Positions 5,694-12,546 of a stretch of DNA of 12,585 nucleotides are shown here, in pieces. The notes beneath the pieces were generated by a model. It was not told the origin of the DNA. It did not search any database and saw nothing but the letters and a program-made list of their open reading frames with translations. This DNA comes from CAG-791 sp963629395. GTDB lineage: Bacteria > Bacillota > Clostridia > Lachnospirales > Lachnospiraceae. Within the stretch, counting starts at the first letter, position 1; each line of letters begins with the position of its first letter. Location: assembly GCA_963629395.1 (NCBI GenBank), contig CAVGIV010000068.1, positions 1 through 12,585 on the forward strand, given 5' to 3'. The translations under genes were made by a program, and so were the position numbers.

Positions 5694-7029
5694 GATATTT
5701 TACCTCCATACTACGCAGCGGATAGATCACAGGGGCAATTCCCCTTGCCGTGATTTTTACTTTTTCCTGCTTCGGATATATCCTTGTGCTGAATACGGTT
5801 CTTCCGCCGTTCAGATAAATTTCCAGCGCACTTCTGTCTGCGATGATCCGGATATCCGTGCAGCGATCCAGCTTCGCTCTCCGCACGGTTCTTCCGCCGC
5901 CGACATTATCCTCAAAGAACTGCAGGGTGAAAATTTCTCCGTCCCAGCGCAGCTCTGCGGCATCATCTATACAAATGCGGAAGGCGTGATCTGCCGGAGA
6001 ANNNNNNNNNNNNNNNNNNNNNNNNNNNNNNNNNNNNNNNNNNNNNNNNNNNNNNNNNNNNNNNNNNNNNNNNNNNNNNNNNNNNNNNNNNNNNNNNNNN
6101 NNNNNNNNNNNNNNNNNNNNNNNNNNNNNNNNNNNNNNNNNNNNNNNNNNNNNNNNNNNNNNNNNNNNNNNNNNNNNNNNNNNNNNNNNNNNNNNNNNNN
6201 NNNNNNNNNNNNNNNNNNNNNNNNNNNNNNNNNNNNNNNNNNNNNNNNNNNNNNNNNNNNNNNNNNNNNNNNNNNNNNNNNNNNNNNNNNNNTTTAATTT
6301 CTCATCGTATTGAAAATAGCCTGAAGAATAGACATTCTGATGCTCCGTCTCGGTGTGCGTCATTCCCTGGGGCGAAAGGCTCAGGTATCTGTGCCCATCA
6401 ACAGAGAAGCAGTCCGGGCATTCCCACATGTAGCCGAAGTGATCGACAGAATCGGAACCGACATAGCTCCAGTGCTCAAGGTTATGGGATTCATAGAAGA
6501 GCACACGTCCCTTGTCATCCTTTGTCCTGGCGCCGAGCACCATATTCCACTTGCCGTCCGCTTCCCATACCTTCGGGTCTCTCACGTGGCAGGAGCAGAA
6601 CAAGGGATAATCCTCATTTCTCAGGACAATGCTTTTTCCGCTCATGTGTATGCCGTCTGCAGTAGACACATGGATGACGTTGGCCTCTCTGCCGCTCGTG
6701 ATGTAATCATAATCTCCCGGATGCTTGACATTTCCCGTATAGAAAATATGAAGCGTATCCTCGCAGACCACCGCACAGCCGGAATAAACGCCATCTTTAT
6801 CCTCCGGAATATCCGGAAACAGCACTGTTCCGGTGAATTCCCAGTTCAGAAAATCCCTGCTGCGGTAGTGGCCCCAGCATTTCTTGCCGCTGCCGTCTGC
6901 ATGATCCGGTGCATATTGAAAGTAGACATGATAAAATCCGCCGAAATAACATAGACCGTTCGGATCATTGAGCCACCCCCGGGGCGGCTCAAGATGCAGT
7001 GACTGACGCCATTTTCCGTCAATAAACAT
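5683..7029 (-). CDS. scrB: Sucrose-6-phosphate hydrolase (GH32), central part hidden by N
   Basis: 448 aa as given, with 97 codons masked (6002-6292). It hydrolyses sucrose-6-phosphate to glucose-6-phosphate and fructose in the cytosol; there is no signal peptide. All three GH32 catalytic motifs precede the gap: WLNDPNG (19-25, nucleophile D22), RDP (150-152, transition-state stabiliser) and WECPD (202-206, acid/base E203). The C-terminal part after the gap reads like the GH32 beta-sandwich (LEIYLNGGRTVFSTRIYP). The ATG at 7029 has AAGGAG 10 nt upstream, embedded in the last codons of scrA, and the gap to scrA is 7 bp. Its last codons carry the ribosome site of scrK. Levanase or inulinase activity is less likely given the PTS and fructokinase partners. 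The hidden part lies in the second half of the propeller and the domain junction, so its integrity cannot be checked. Confidence 0.9.
   Translation of the reverse strand: MFIDGKWRQSLHLEPPRGWLNDPNGLCYFGGFYHVYFQYAPDHADGSGKKCWGHYRSRDFLNWEFTGTVLFPDIPEDKDGVYSGCAVVCEDTLHIFYTGNVKHPGDYDYITSGREANVIHVSTADGIHMSGKSIVLRNEDYPLFCSCHVRDPKVWEADGKWNMVLGARTKDDKGRVLFYESHNLEHWSYVGSDSVDHFGYMWECPDCFSVDGHRYLSLSPQGMTHTETEHQNVYSSGYFQYDEKLXXXXXXXXXXXXXXXXXXXXXXXXXXXXXXXXXXXXXXXXXXXXXXXXXXXXXXXXXXXXXXXXXXXXXXXXXXXXXXXXXXXXXXXXXXXXXXXXXXSPADHAFRICIDDAAELRWDGEIFTLQFFEDNVGGGRTVRRAKLDRCTDIRIIADRSALEIYLNGGRTVFSTRIYPKQEKVKITARGIAPVIYPLRSMEVKYLGE
5702..5707 (-). promoter_or_regulatory. Ribosome binding site deciding the scrK TTG start
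   Basis: GGAGGT on the minus strand lies 8 nt before TTG 5693-5691, within the final codons of scrB. It is the only strong Shine-Dalgarno near the scrK N-terminus and supports a TTG start and scrB-scrK coupling. Confidence 0.75.
6002..6292. other. Run of N (291 positions)
   Basis: The bases here are undetermined or masked, inside scrB. The length is a multiple of three and the scrB frame is open on both sides. Content is unknown. Confidence 0.99.
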
Positions 7030-7036
7030 GATGGGA

Positions 7037-8935
7037 TCACTCCTTTTTCAGTGCAAGTAAGGTATCGCCGGCGCTGACGGTTCCGTCCGCCTGCAGCTTC
7101 ACAGCAGCATAGTCATCCGTGTTGGTGACGATAACAGGTGTTACCAGATTGTAGCCCTTGGATTTGATGAAATCCATATCAAAGGTGATCAGTGTCTGGC
7201 CCTTTTTCACCTTGTCGCCTTCCGCTACAAAGGCCTGATAGCCCTCACCGCCAAGCTCTACTGTATTGATGCCGATATGAATGAGAATTTCTGCGCCATT
7301 GCTCAAAGCAAGACCGATGGCATGCTTTGTGTCAAAAATGGTTTCCACCGTGCCGTCTGCCGGTGCCACAACCTTTCCCTCGCTCGGCTCGATCGCAGCA
7401 CCGAGTCCCAGGACGCCCTTGGCAAAGGTTTCATCCGGAACATCCGCAAGAGGAATTGCCTTTCCGTTCAGCGGAGCAGCAACGACATTATCCTCGTCCT
7501 TTGCAACGCTTGCTGTCTTCTCCTCTGCCGGTGCTTCTGTATTTGTGCTGCTCTCTTCTGTCGGCTCGGTGTCCTCCTTGATGCCCATAATCCAGGATGC
7601 GGCAAAGGCCACAGCAAAGGCTACGACAAAGGTAAGCAGATATCCGACAAATGAGTCCACCGCGATCAGAAAGCCAAACAGACCGGTTACACCGTTTGCT
7701 GTTGCGTAAACGTTCATGATGGAGGCAACGGCACCACCGCAGGCACCGCCAATCATGCCGGCAATGAAGGGGCGTCCGAAGCGGATATTCACACCAAAGA
7801 TGGCCGGCTCGGTAATGCCCATGAAAGCGGAAAGGGAAGCAGGAAGTGCCATCGCCTTTGTTTTCTTGTTGGTGGTTTTGAAGGCCACTGCCATTGCAGC
7901 GGCACCCTGTGCTACGTTTGCAGCTGTAGCAATAGGCATCCAGGTGTTCATGCCGTTGTTGGCCAGCATCATCATTTCAATCGCATTGTACATATGGTGA
8001 ACGCCGGCAACCACAGTGGGGGCGTAAACGGCACCCATGATGAACGCGCCTACACCGAAGGGAACGGCAATCAGTGCCTGTGCACCGACCAGAACCCAGG
8101 ACTCGATCTGTGCGAAGACAGGTCCGATGACAGTCATGCTGAAGAATCCGGCCACGAGAACGGATACCAGGGGAGTGACAAAGAGATCAAACATCTCCGG
8201 CACCTTCTTGTGCAGCGGCTTCTCGATGGCAGACATCAGCCATACAGAAAGGATCACCGGGATGACGTGGCCCTGATAGCCTACGTTCTGGATGTTCCAG
8301 GCACCGAACCAGGACCAGAGGGTGGACGTCTCTGCACCGCCGGCCACAGACCAGGCATTCACAAGATTCGGATGAATCATCATCATGCCGATGACGGCGC
8401 CCAGATACTGGTTTCCGCCAAAGATCTTCGCTGCAGAAATGGCGATCAGGATCGGCAGGAAGGTCAATGCCGTATTGGAGAACATATTCAGAAGTTCATA
8501 CAGATGAGAGGCAGACATGCCGGGGAACACCTGCACAAGACCGCCCAGAAGACCGTTCAATAGGCCCGTGGCTACGATGGCCGGGATGATCGGTACGAAA
8601 ATGTCGCCGAGGCTCTTGATGGCTCTCTTATACCAGGGTGCCTTGGATGCCGCTGCTGCCTTGACATCTGCCTTTGTGGCTGCCTGAACGCCGGCCTCTT
8701 TGATAAATTCGTCATATACCTTGTTGACAGCACCGGTTCCAATGATGATCTGTAATTGTCCGGCGGCTTCGAATACGCCCTTCACGCCGTCCACAGATTC
8801 GAGGACCGACTTTTTCACCTTGGCATTGTCTGCAATCACCAGTCTCAGTCTCGTTGCACAGTGCGCTGCACTTGCCAGATTATCCTTTCCGCCGATGGCA
8901 GAAAGAATTTCATGTGCGGTCTTTTTGTAATCCAT
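7037..8935 (-). CDS. scrA: Sucrose-specific PTS permease EIIBCA
   Basis: 632 aa from the ATG at 8935. It imports sucrose across the membrane and phosphorylates it to sucrose-6-phosphate with phosphate from HPr. Domain order is B-C-A. EIIB (about 1-85) has phospho-cysteine C26 in HCATRLRLV. EIIC (about 97-450) is strongly hydrophobic, with GVHHMYNAIE (311-320) and the glucose-family signature GITEPAIFGVNIRFGRPF (373-390). An acidic, Ala/Glu/Thr-rich linker (about 452-490) leads to a C-terminal EIIA (about 492-632) with phospho-histidine H553 in LIHIGINTVEL. Carrying its own EIIA makes it independent of a separate crr-type protein. The start at 8935 is preferred over an in-frame ATG at 8953 because TGGAGGGAG lies just upstream of it. 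Sucrose rather than beta-glucoside or trehalose specificity is inferred from adjacent scrB, scrK and scrR. First structural gene after the operator. Confidence 0.93.
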   Translation of the reverse strand: MDYKKTAHEILSAIGGKDNLASAAHCATRLRLVIADNAKVKKSVLESVDGVKGVFEAAGQLQIIIGTGAVNKVYDEFIKEAGVQAATKADVKAAAASKAPWYKRAIKSLGDIFVPIIPAIVATGLLNGLLGGLVQVFPGMSASHLYELLNMFSNTALTFLPILIAISAAKIFGGNQYLGAVIGMMMIHPNLVNAWSVAGGAETSTLWSWFGAWNIQNVGYQGHVIPVILSVWLMSAIEKPLHKKVPEMFDLFVTPLVSVLVAGFFSMTVIGPVFAQIESWVLVGAQALIAVPFGVGAFIMGAVYAPTVVAGVHHMYNAIEMMMLANNGMNTWMPIATAANVAQGAAAMAVAFKTTNKKTKAMALPASLSAFMGITEPAIFGVNIRFGRPFIAGMIGGACGGAVASIMNVYATANGVTGLFGFLIAVDSFVGYLLTFVVAFAVAFAASWIMGIKEDTEPTEESSTNTEAPAEEKTASVAKDEDNVVAAPLNGKAIPLADVPDETFAKGVLGLGAAIEPSEGKVVAPADGTVETIFDTKHAIGLALSNGAEILIHIGINTVELGGEGYQAFVAEGDKVKKGQTLITFDMDFIKSKGYNLVTPVIVTNTDDYAAVKLQADGTVSAGDTLLALKKE

Positions 8936-8941
8936 AAATTG

Positions 8942-8950
8942 CTCCCTCCA
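8942..8950 (-). promoter_or_regulatory. Ribosome binding site deciding the scrA start
   Basis: TGGAGGGAG on the minus strand ends 6 nt before the ATG at 8935. It lies between two copies of CAATTTATG; only the downstream ATG has a ribosome site, which settles the start. Confidence 0.85.
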
Positions 8951-8974
8951 CATAAATTGTTTTCATACACTTTG

Positions 8975-8989
8975 TGAAACCGATTTCAT
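8975..8989 (-). promoter_or_regulatory. scr operator / cre box upstream of scrA
   Basis: On the minus strand ATGAAATCGGTTTCA is a LacI/GalR-type dyad: TGAAA and TTTCA arms around a TCGG centre, 8975-8988. It also matches all fixed positions of the CcpA cre consensus WTGNAANCGNWNNCW. It lies 40 bp before the scrA start and about 13-26 nt after the predicted transcription start, a position suited to repression or roadblock. The likely ligands are ScrR (sucrose-specific) and CcpA (catabolite repression); sequence alone cannot tell which, or whether both bind. Confidence 0.75.
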
Positions 8990-9007
8990 TTGATAGAGCA
9001 ATTTTAC

Positions 9008-9036
9008 ATCAAAAAATGCAATTTAGATATTGACAA
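9008..9036 (-). promoter_or_regulatory. Candidate scrA promoter
   Basis: TTGTCA (9031-9036, 5 of 6 match) and TTTGAT (9008-9013, 4 of 6 match) on the minus strand have a 17-bp spacing. Transcription would start near 9001, giving a leader of about 66 nt that contains the operator and the GGAGGG ribosome site. A TAAAAT at 9001-9006 is an alternative -10, but it has no -35 at a proper distance. Confidence 0.5.
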
Positions 9037-9056
9037 ATGCGTATAAGCTTTTTGGA

Positions 9057-9072
9057 GAAATCCGTTGATTTC
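9057..9072. promoter_or_regulatory. Inverted repeat at the 3' end of scrR, possible auxiliary operator
   Basis: GAAATC (9057-9062) and GATTTC (9067-9072) form perfect 6-bp arms around CGTT, overlapping the scrR stop codon. The half-site resembles the main operator. The two centres are 83 bp apart, close to eight helical turns. No T run follows, so it is not a terminator. An auxiliary operator is speculative. Confidence 0.3.
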
Positions 9073-10072
9073 ACACAGTTTCACATTGCCTGTCTGTGGA
9101 TTCTCTTTCTACGATTTCAAAATCCAGCTTCAGGAGCTTGGGGACGGTGGATTTTCTGCTGAGTGCATTCAGCAGCATCTGTGCAGCCTCGATGCCTGCC
9201 GTCTTATAATGCAGCCTTGCTGAGGTAAGGGGAACGGCGGTGACGGCACCCAGCTTGGAATCGCCGACGCCGCAGATCATCAGTGTCTCAGGAATACGGA
9301 TTCCGTTTTCTCTGCAGTACAGGATGGCACCAGCCGCAATGGTATCTGTTGCACAGAAAATAAAGTCCGGCACATTGGAGCTCTTCAGAATTTTCTTTGC
9401 ACAATGATAGCCGGAATCTATGGTAAACTCTGAAACGGCAGTATTGTGTTCGTTCAATGAGATTGCATGATCTGCCAGTGCACTTAAAAACCCCTTATGT
9501 CTCGCCTCGCCGGAGGCCTTGTCGCTGTCAGTCACGCCGATATAGCCTGGGATTTTTCCGCCCTTTTTGACCATCAGCTCTGTCAAGGCGTAGGCTGCGC
9601 CGTAATCGTCATGGCACACGCTGTTAAAGCCTTTGTACTGCTGTCCCACAATGACAACCGGAATATGCATTTTGTTCAGGAGCGTACGATGCGTAGCAGT
9701 AAATATCGTTGCCAGTAAAATAACCCCGTCAACGCGATTTTGACGGAACAATTCCAGATACTCGATTTCTTTATGAAAGTCGTTGGCGGTATTCACAAGA
9801 ATGATCTGGTATCCCTGCTCCGAAAGCACCTGACTGATGCCCTCTGTGATGCGCGCACAGCTTTCACTGGAAAGCTTCGGCAGGATCACGCCGACAAGCT
9901 TGGTTACGCGCGTCTTTATCGATCTGGCCGAAAGACTCGGTGCATAGCCGGTTTCCGCTATTGCCCTTTCGATCATGTCCCGTTTGTCATCACCAAGATA
10001 TCCCTTATTAAAGTATCTGCTCACAGCAGATTTGGATACACCGGCGTATTCCGCAAATTCTGAAATATTCAT
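9071..10072 (-). CDS. scrR: LacI-family sucrose operon repressor
   Basis: 333 aa, the standard LacI/GalR length. The N-terminal helix-turn-helix MNISEFAEYAGVSKSAVSRY is followed by the hinge region around GYAPSLSARSIKT (43-55) and a periplasmic-binding-protein-like effector domain (about 60-325, beginning LVGVILPKL). It should repress scrABK until an inducer, probably fructose or a sucrose derivative, is bound. The ATG at 10072 is forced: an in-frame TAA lies four codons upstream. The nearest ribosome site (AAGGA, around 10091-10095) is an unusually long 17-18 nt away, suggesting low translation, common for repressors. It lies 135 bp upstream of scrA and 35 bp downstream of a GGDEF gene on the same strand. 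Neither gap contains a terminator, so read-through in both directions along the cluster is likely. The symbol rests on operon context. Confidence 0.87.
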   Translation of the reverse strand: MNISEFAEYAGVSKSAVSRYFNKGYLGDDKRDMIERAIAETGYAPSLSARSIKTRVTKLVGVILPKLSSESCARITEGISQVLSEQGYQIILVNTANDFHKEIEYLELFRQNRVDGVILLATIFTATHRTLLNKMHIPVVIVGQQYKGFNSVCHDDYGAAYALTELMVKKGGKIPGYIGVTDSDKASGEARHKGFLSALADHAISLNEHNTAVSEFTIDSGYHCAKKILKSSNVPDFIFCATDTIAAGAILYCRENGIRIPETLMICGVGDSKLGAVTAVPLTSARLHYKTAGIEAAQMLLNALSRKSTVPKLLKLDFEIVERESTDRQCETV

Positions 10073-10107
10073 ATGCTGTCGTTATGATTTCCTTTTTTAT
10101 CACTCAT

Positions 10108-11901
10108 CTACAGACCATCTTCAGCTGCGTAAATATGACATCCATTCCGTCCGTGCGCTTTCACATAATACAGTGCACGATCGGCATCTTTGAACAAGCT
10201 TTCTCCCGGATTCTCTTGATCCATAAATGCAACTCCCACACTCAGTGATACCGCAGGAACATTCTCTTCATGAATGGCAAGCTGATTGTTGATCTCAGCT
10301 ATTTTATTCTCAATGGTATACGCAAGATCACTTGTCACGTCCATCATGACAACCGCAAATTCATCTCCGCCGATTCGACAGACGTGGTCAATCGAACGGA
10401 AATCCTCCGCCAGGAGCCTTGACACTCGTTTCAGAATGACATCGCCTACCTCATGCCCATAGGTATCATTAACATTCTTAAAATCATCCACATCCACAAG
10501 GATCAATGCAAAATCCCGCTTATCCTTTTCCATTGCATGCAGAATTTGATCAAAGGATCCGCGATTGAGCACGCCGGTCATTGAATCATGCTCCGCCCGG
10601 TCCCTCATAAGCTTCTCATCTGTGACATCACGTGCAACATACAGTGCTTCTACTGCTCTTCCATTCTCGTCTCTGCGTTTTACAATAAAACGTGCCTGCA
10701 TCCACCGTCCTGTAGGTGCTTTGTAATTCGTTGATACTGTGTTTGCCTTTTCGAGTCGGTCAGCCAGCGTATTTAAATCCAGGAATTCACGAAAAGACTC
10801 TCTGAATTCCGGCTCTAAAAAGGCTTCTATGACTGTATCCCTTATGGTGTCAAAAATCCCTTTTCTTGCGGCTACCATTCCCATGAGCGGCACGCTGGTC
10901 AGTATTTCATATTCATGCGTAAGGATATTCGCCTGAAAAATTGTGGAGTAAATGGTCGACAGAGAATTGATCACCTCTGCATGCTCTTTCTCCTCCTTGA
11001 GTCGTGCTTCCTCAAGTGCCCGTTCTCTCTTTTGATTTTCCTTCTGCTCTTCTACGATCTTGTCGATGAGCTGGAAGCCTACGACAACAGTATCTGTATC
11101 ATCAACCCTTCTGAAATCATACTGATAGTAATGCTGTACGCCATTTTCTATACTGCGATATGTACCAACGTACTTATCCTGCTTGGAAAATATTCGCCTG
11201 ATATTTTCTACATTCAGCGTTTCCTTTATTCGCTTCTTATCATCAGGATGAACGTTTTCACGCACCCACCGATCCACAACTGCATCAAATTGGAATGTCT
11301 GATCGCTGACCGATCGGATCGCGTTGACAGTATAGTTGTCGTCGAGTCTTAGCGCCCGTGCCGTGCCCTCCTTCAAATTTGCAACGAATACATTTCTGAA
11401 GCTCCGGGACAAGGCTTTGATAATGGCAAGCTGTTCTTCAAGCTCTTTTTGATGGGCAGCTTCTTTTTCTCTTTCGGACTTCTCGATTTCATGATGTTCT
11501 TCAATGATGTCATCAATATTCTGAAATCCTGCTACTGCTTTTGTGCCGTCCTTATCCGCCTTGCCGAAGCTGTATTGAAAATGATGAATCTTTCCATTCA
11601 CAAAACTGCGGTAATTTCCAACAATCTCTTCCTTCGTCTCAAACCCCTTTTGGATGTTTTCTACCGTAATTGTTCTGCTGACTTTTTCTCTGTCTTCCGG
11701 ATATACTATCGTATTAATCCAATTCTCAAGAACGACTTCTAACGGAAACTCCCGATGATCCTCCTTGCCCGGAACATCCACGTAGTCCGCATCCAACTTA
11801 AGAATTCTCGCTGTCTTTTTTTTCAAATCCAGCCAATAGACATTTTTGAAATGACGAGCAAGGGCATCAAAAACCATCAGCTGTTCTCTGCTGTTTATCA
11901 T
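10108..11901 (-). CDS. Soluble diguanylate cyclase with three tandem PAS-like sensor modules
   Basis: 597 aa from the ATG at 11901, chosen because AAAGG (11909-11913) lies 7 nt upstream and the first repeat starts at once. Upstream in-frame ATG (11946) and TTG (11952) codons lack a ribosome site. No transmembrane segment is visible. Module 1 (about 10-132) and module 2 (about 160-282) are clear duplicates: FKNVYWLDLKKKTARILKLD versus FRNVFVANLKEGTARALRLD, then a W-x6-HPD/YPED segment, VENI, GxYRS and VxGFQxID. Module 3 (about 310-428) is more diverged and ends in the PAS-typical ALYVARDVTDEK. Charged coiled coils (about 132-160 and 282-310) separate them. The GGDEF domain (about 435-590) has an intact GGDEF (511-515), the metal-binding LVDVDDFKNVND and an RxxD inhibitory site (RSID, 502-505), so it should make c-di-GMP and be product-inhibited. 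It lies 35 bp before scrR. Ligand unknown. Confidence 0.88.
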   Translation of the reverse strand: MINSREQLMVFDALARHFKNVYWLDLKKKTARILKLDADYVDVPGKEDHREFPLEVVLENWINTIVYPEDREKVSRTITVENIQKGFETKEEIVGNYRSFVNGKIHHFQYSFGKADKDGTKAVAGFQNIDDIIEEHHEIEKSEREKEAAHQKELEEQLAIIKALSRSFRNVFVANLKEGTARALRLDDNYTVNAIRSVSDQTFQFDAVVDRWVRENVHPDDKKRIKETLNVENIRRIFSKQDKYVGTYRSIENGVQHYYQYDFRRVDDTDTVVVGFQLIDKIVEEQKENQKRERALEEARLKEEKEHAEVINSLSTIYSTIFQANILTHEYEILTSVPLMGMVAARKGIFDTIRDTVIEAFLEPEFRESFREFLDLNTLADRLEKANTVSTNYKAPTGRWMQARFIVKRRDENGRAVEALYVARDVTDEKLMRDRAEHDSMTGVLNRGSFDQILHAMEKDKRDFALILVDVDDFKNVNDTYGHEVGDVILKRVSRLLAEDFRSIDHVCRIGGDEFAVVMMDVTSDLAYTIENKIAEINNQLAIHEENVPAVSLSVGVAFMDQENPGESLFKDADRALYYVKAHGRNGCHIYAAEDGL

Positions 11902-11908
11902 ACATTTA

Positions 11909-11913
11909 CCTTT
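11909..11913 (-). promoter_or_regulatory. Ribosome binding site deciding the start of the tandem-sensor GGDEF gene
   Basis: AAAGG on the minus strand is 7 nt before the ATG at 11901. Neither earlier in-frame start has such a site. Confidence 0.6.
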
Positions 11914-11964
11914 GTGAAATAAACTCAATTTCTCTTTGTAAAACATACACAAAAAGATGTGTTC

Positions 11965-11993
11965 ATTCTATCACTTTTCATTTAACGGTTCAA
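11965..11993 (-). promoter_or_regulatory. Promoter of the tandem-sensor GGDEF gene
   Basis: TTGAAC (11988-11993, 4 of 6 match) and TAGAAT (11965-11970, 5 of 6 match) on the minus strand have a 17-bp spacing. Transcription would start near 11958, giving a leader of about 57 nt. No terminator is seen between this gene and scrR, so this promoter could also supply scrR mRNA. Confidence 0.6.
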
Positions 11994-12063
11994 TGAATTC
12001 ATGGTAAACGCAGCTGAATGCATTTGCCACATTATCTCCTGTACGGCTGTCGTCTCACCATTA

Positions 12064-12546
12064 TCAGTGCATACCACTCGCGAGAACCTCGCAGACATCG
12101 AGCCATGCCTTGCACCCGGAAAGCGTTTCCAATTCATCAGGCGTCAGTTCCACAGCACTGTTGGCACTGCCGCATGCCGGATAGACCTTGTCAAAGCGCT
12201 GCAACGAGACATCCAGGTAAACATCCACGCCGGCCTTGATACCAAAGGGACACACACCGCCGACATCGTGGCCGATCAGCGCATGCACTTCTTCTCTCGT
12301 CAGCATTTTCGCCTTCTTATGAAAAAAGGCTTTGTACTTGCTGTTGCTGACCTTGGCGTCTCCCGCTGCAATGATCATCACCGGCCGGGTATCCACCATA
12401 AAGGTCAGGGATTTCGCAATCCTGGCAGGCTTCGTCCCAACAGCCAATGCTGCCAGTTCCACCGTGGCACTGGACACGTCAAAAATCCGAATCCGGTCGC
12501 CGAATCCCTTGTCCTCCAAATATGCCTTTGCTTCCTCTATTGCCAT
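12064..12546 (-). CDS. YbaK/EbsC-family aminoacyl-tRNA deacylase
   Basis: 160 aa, normal for single-domain YbaK-like proteins, which hydrolyse mischarged aminoacyl-tRNA (classically Cys-tRNA-Pro) in the cytosol to protect translational fidelity. Seen: the conserved lysine block KPARIAKSLTF (39-49), where K45 matches the key lysine of YbaK; a core strand around MIIAAGDAKVS; and the family signature GGVCPFG (96-102). The ATG at 12546 has AGGAG (12556-12560) 9 nt upstream. It appears intact. Its substrate cannot be settled from sequence: Cys-tRNA-Pro, Ala-tRNA-Pro and other specificities occur in this family. It is on the same strand as the GGDEF gene but separated by 162 bp that include that gene's own promoter, so a functional link is unlikely. 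Its own promoter lies beyond or at the right edge. Confidence 0.88.
   Translation of the reverse strand: MAIEEAKAYLEDKGFGDRIRIFDVSSATVELAALAVGTKPARIAKSLTFMVDTRPVMIIAAGDAKVSNSKYKAFFHKKAKMLTREEVHALIGHDVGGVCPFGIKAGVDVYLDVSLQRFDKVYPACGSANSAVELTPDELETLSGCKAWLDVCEVLASGMH

Noticed and set aside
7277..8563. Several plus-strand open frames opposite scrA
   Set aside because: scrA is a confident full-length PTS gene; these are reverse-frame shadows rich in Ser, Pro, His and Arg.
8936..8953. Upstream in-frame start adding six residues (MWREQF) to ScrA
   Set aside because: No ribosome site precedes 8953, while TGGAGGGAG precedes 8935 at a good distance.
9030..9048. TTGACA on the plus strand (9030-9035) followed by TATAAG
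   Set aside because: The hexamers are only six bases apart and no rightward gene follows, so this is not a usable promoter.
9069..9085. TTTCACACAGTTTCACA direct repeat at the 3' end of scrR
   Set aside because: It is within the last scrR codons and has only two short partial copies; the overlapping inverted repeat is the better signal.
11902..11952. Upstream TTG or ATG starts adding up to 17 residues to the tandem-sensor GGDEF protein
   Set aside because: They lack a ribosome site and lie at or close to the predicted transcription start; AAAGG supports the ATG at 11901.
11982..12023. Possible 13-codon leader peptide (MHSAAFTMNSLNR) with AGGAG upstream, before the GGDEF gene
   Set aside because: It overlaps the predicted promoter, so it would not be on that transcript, the ribosome-site spacing is poor, and such short frames arise by chance.
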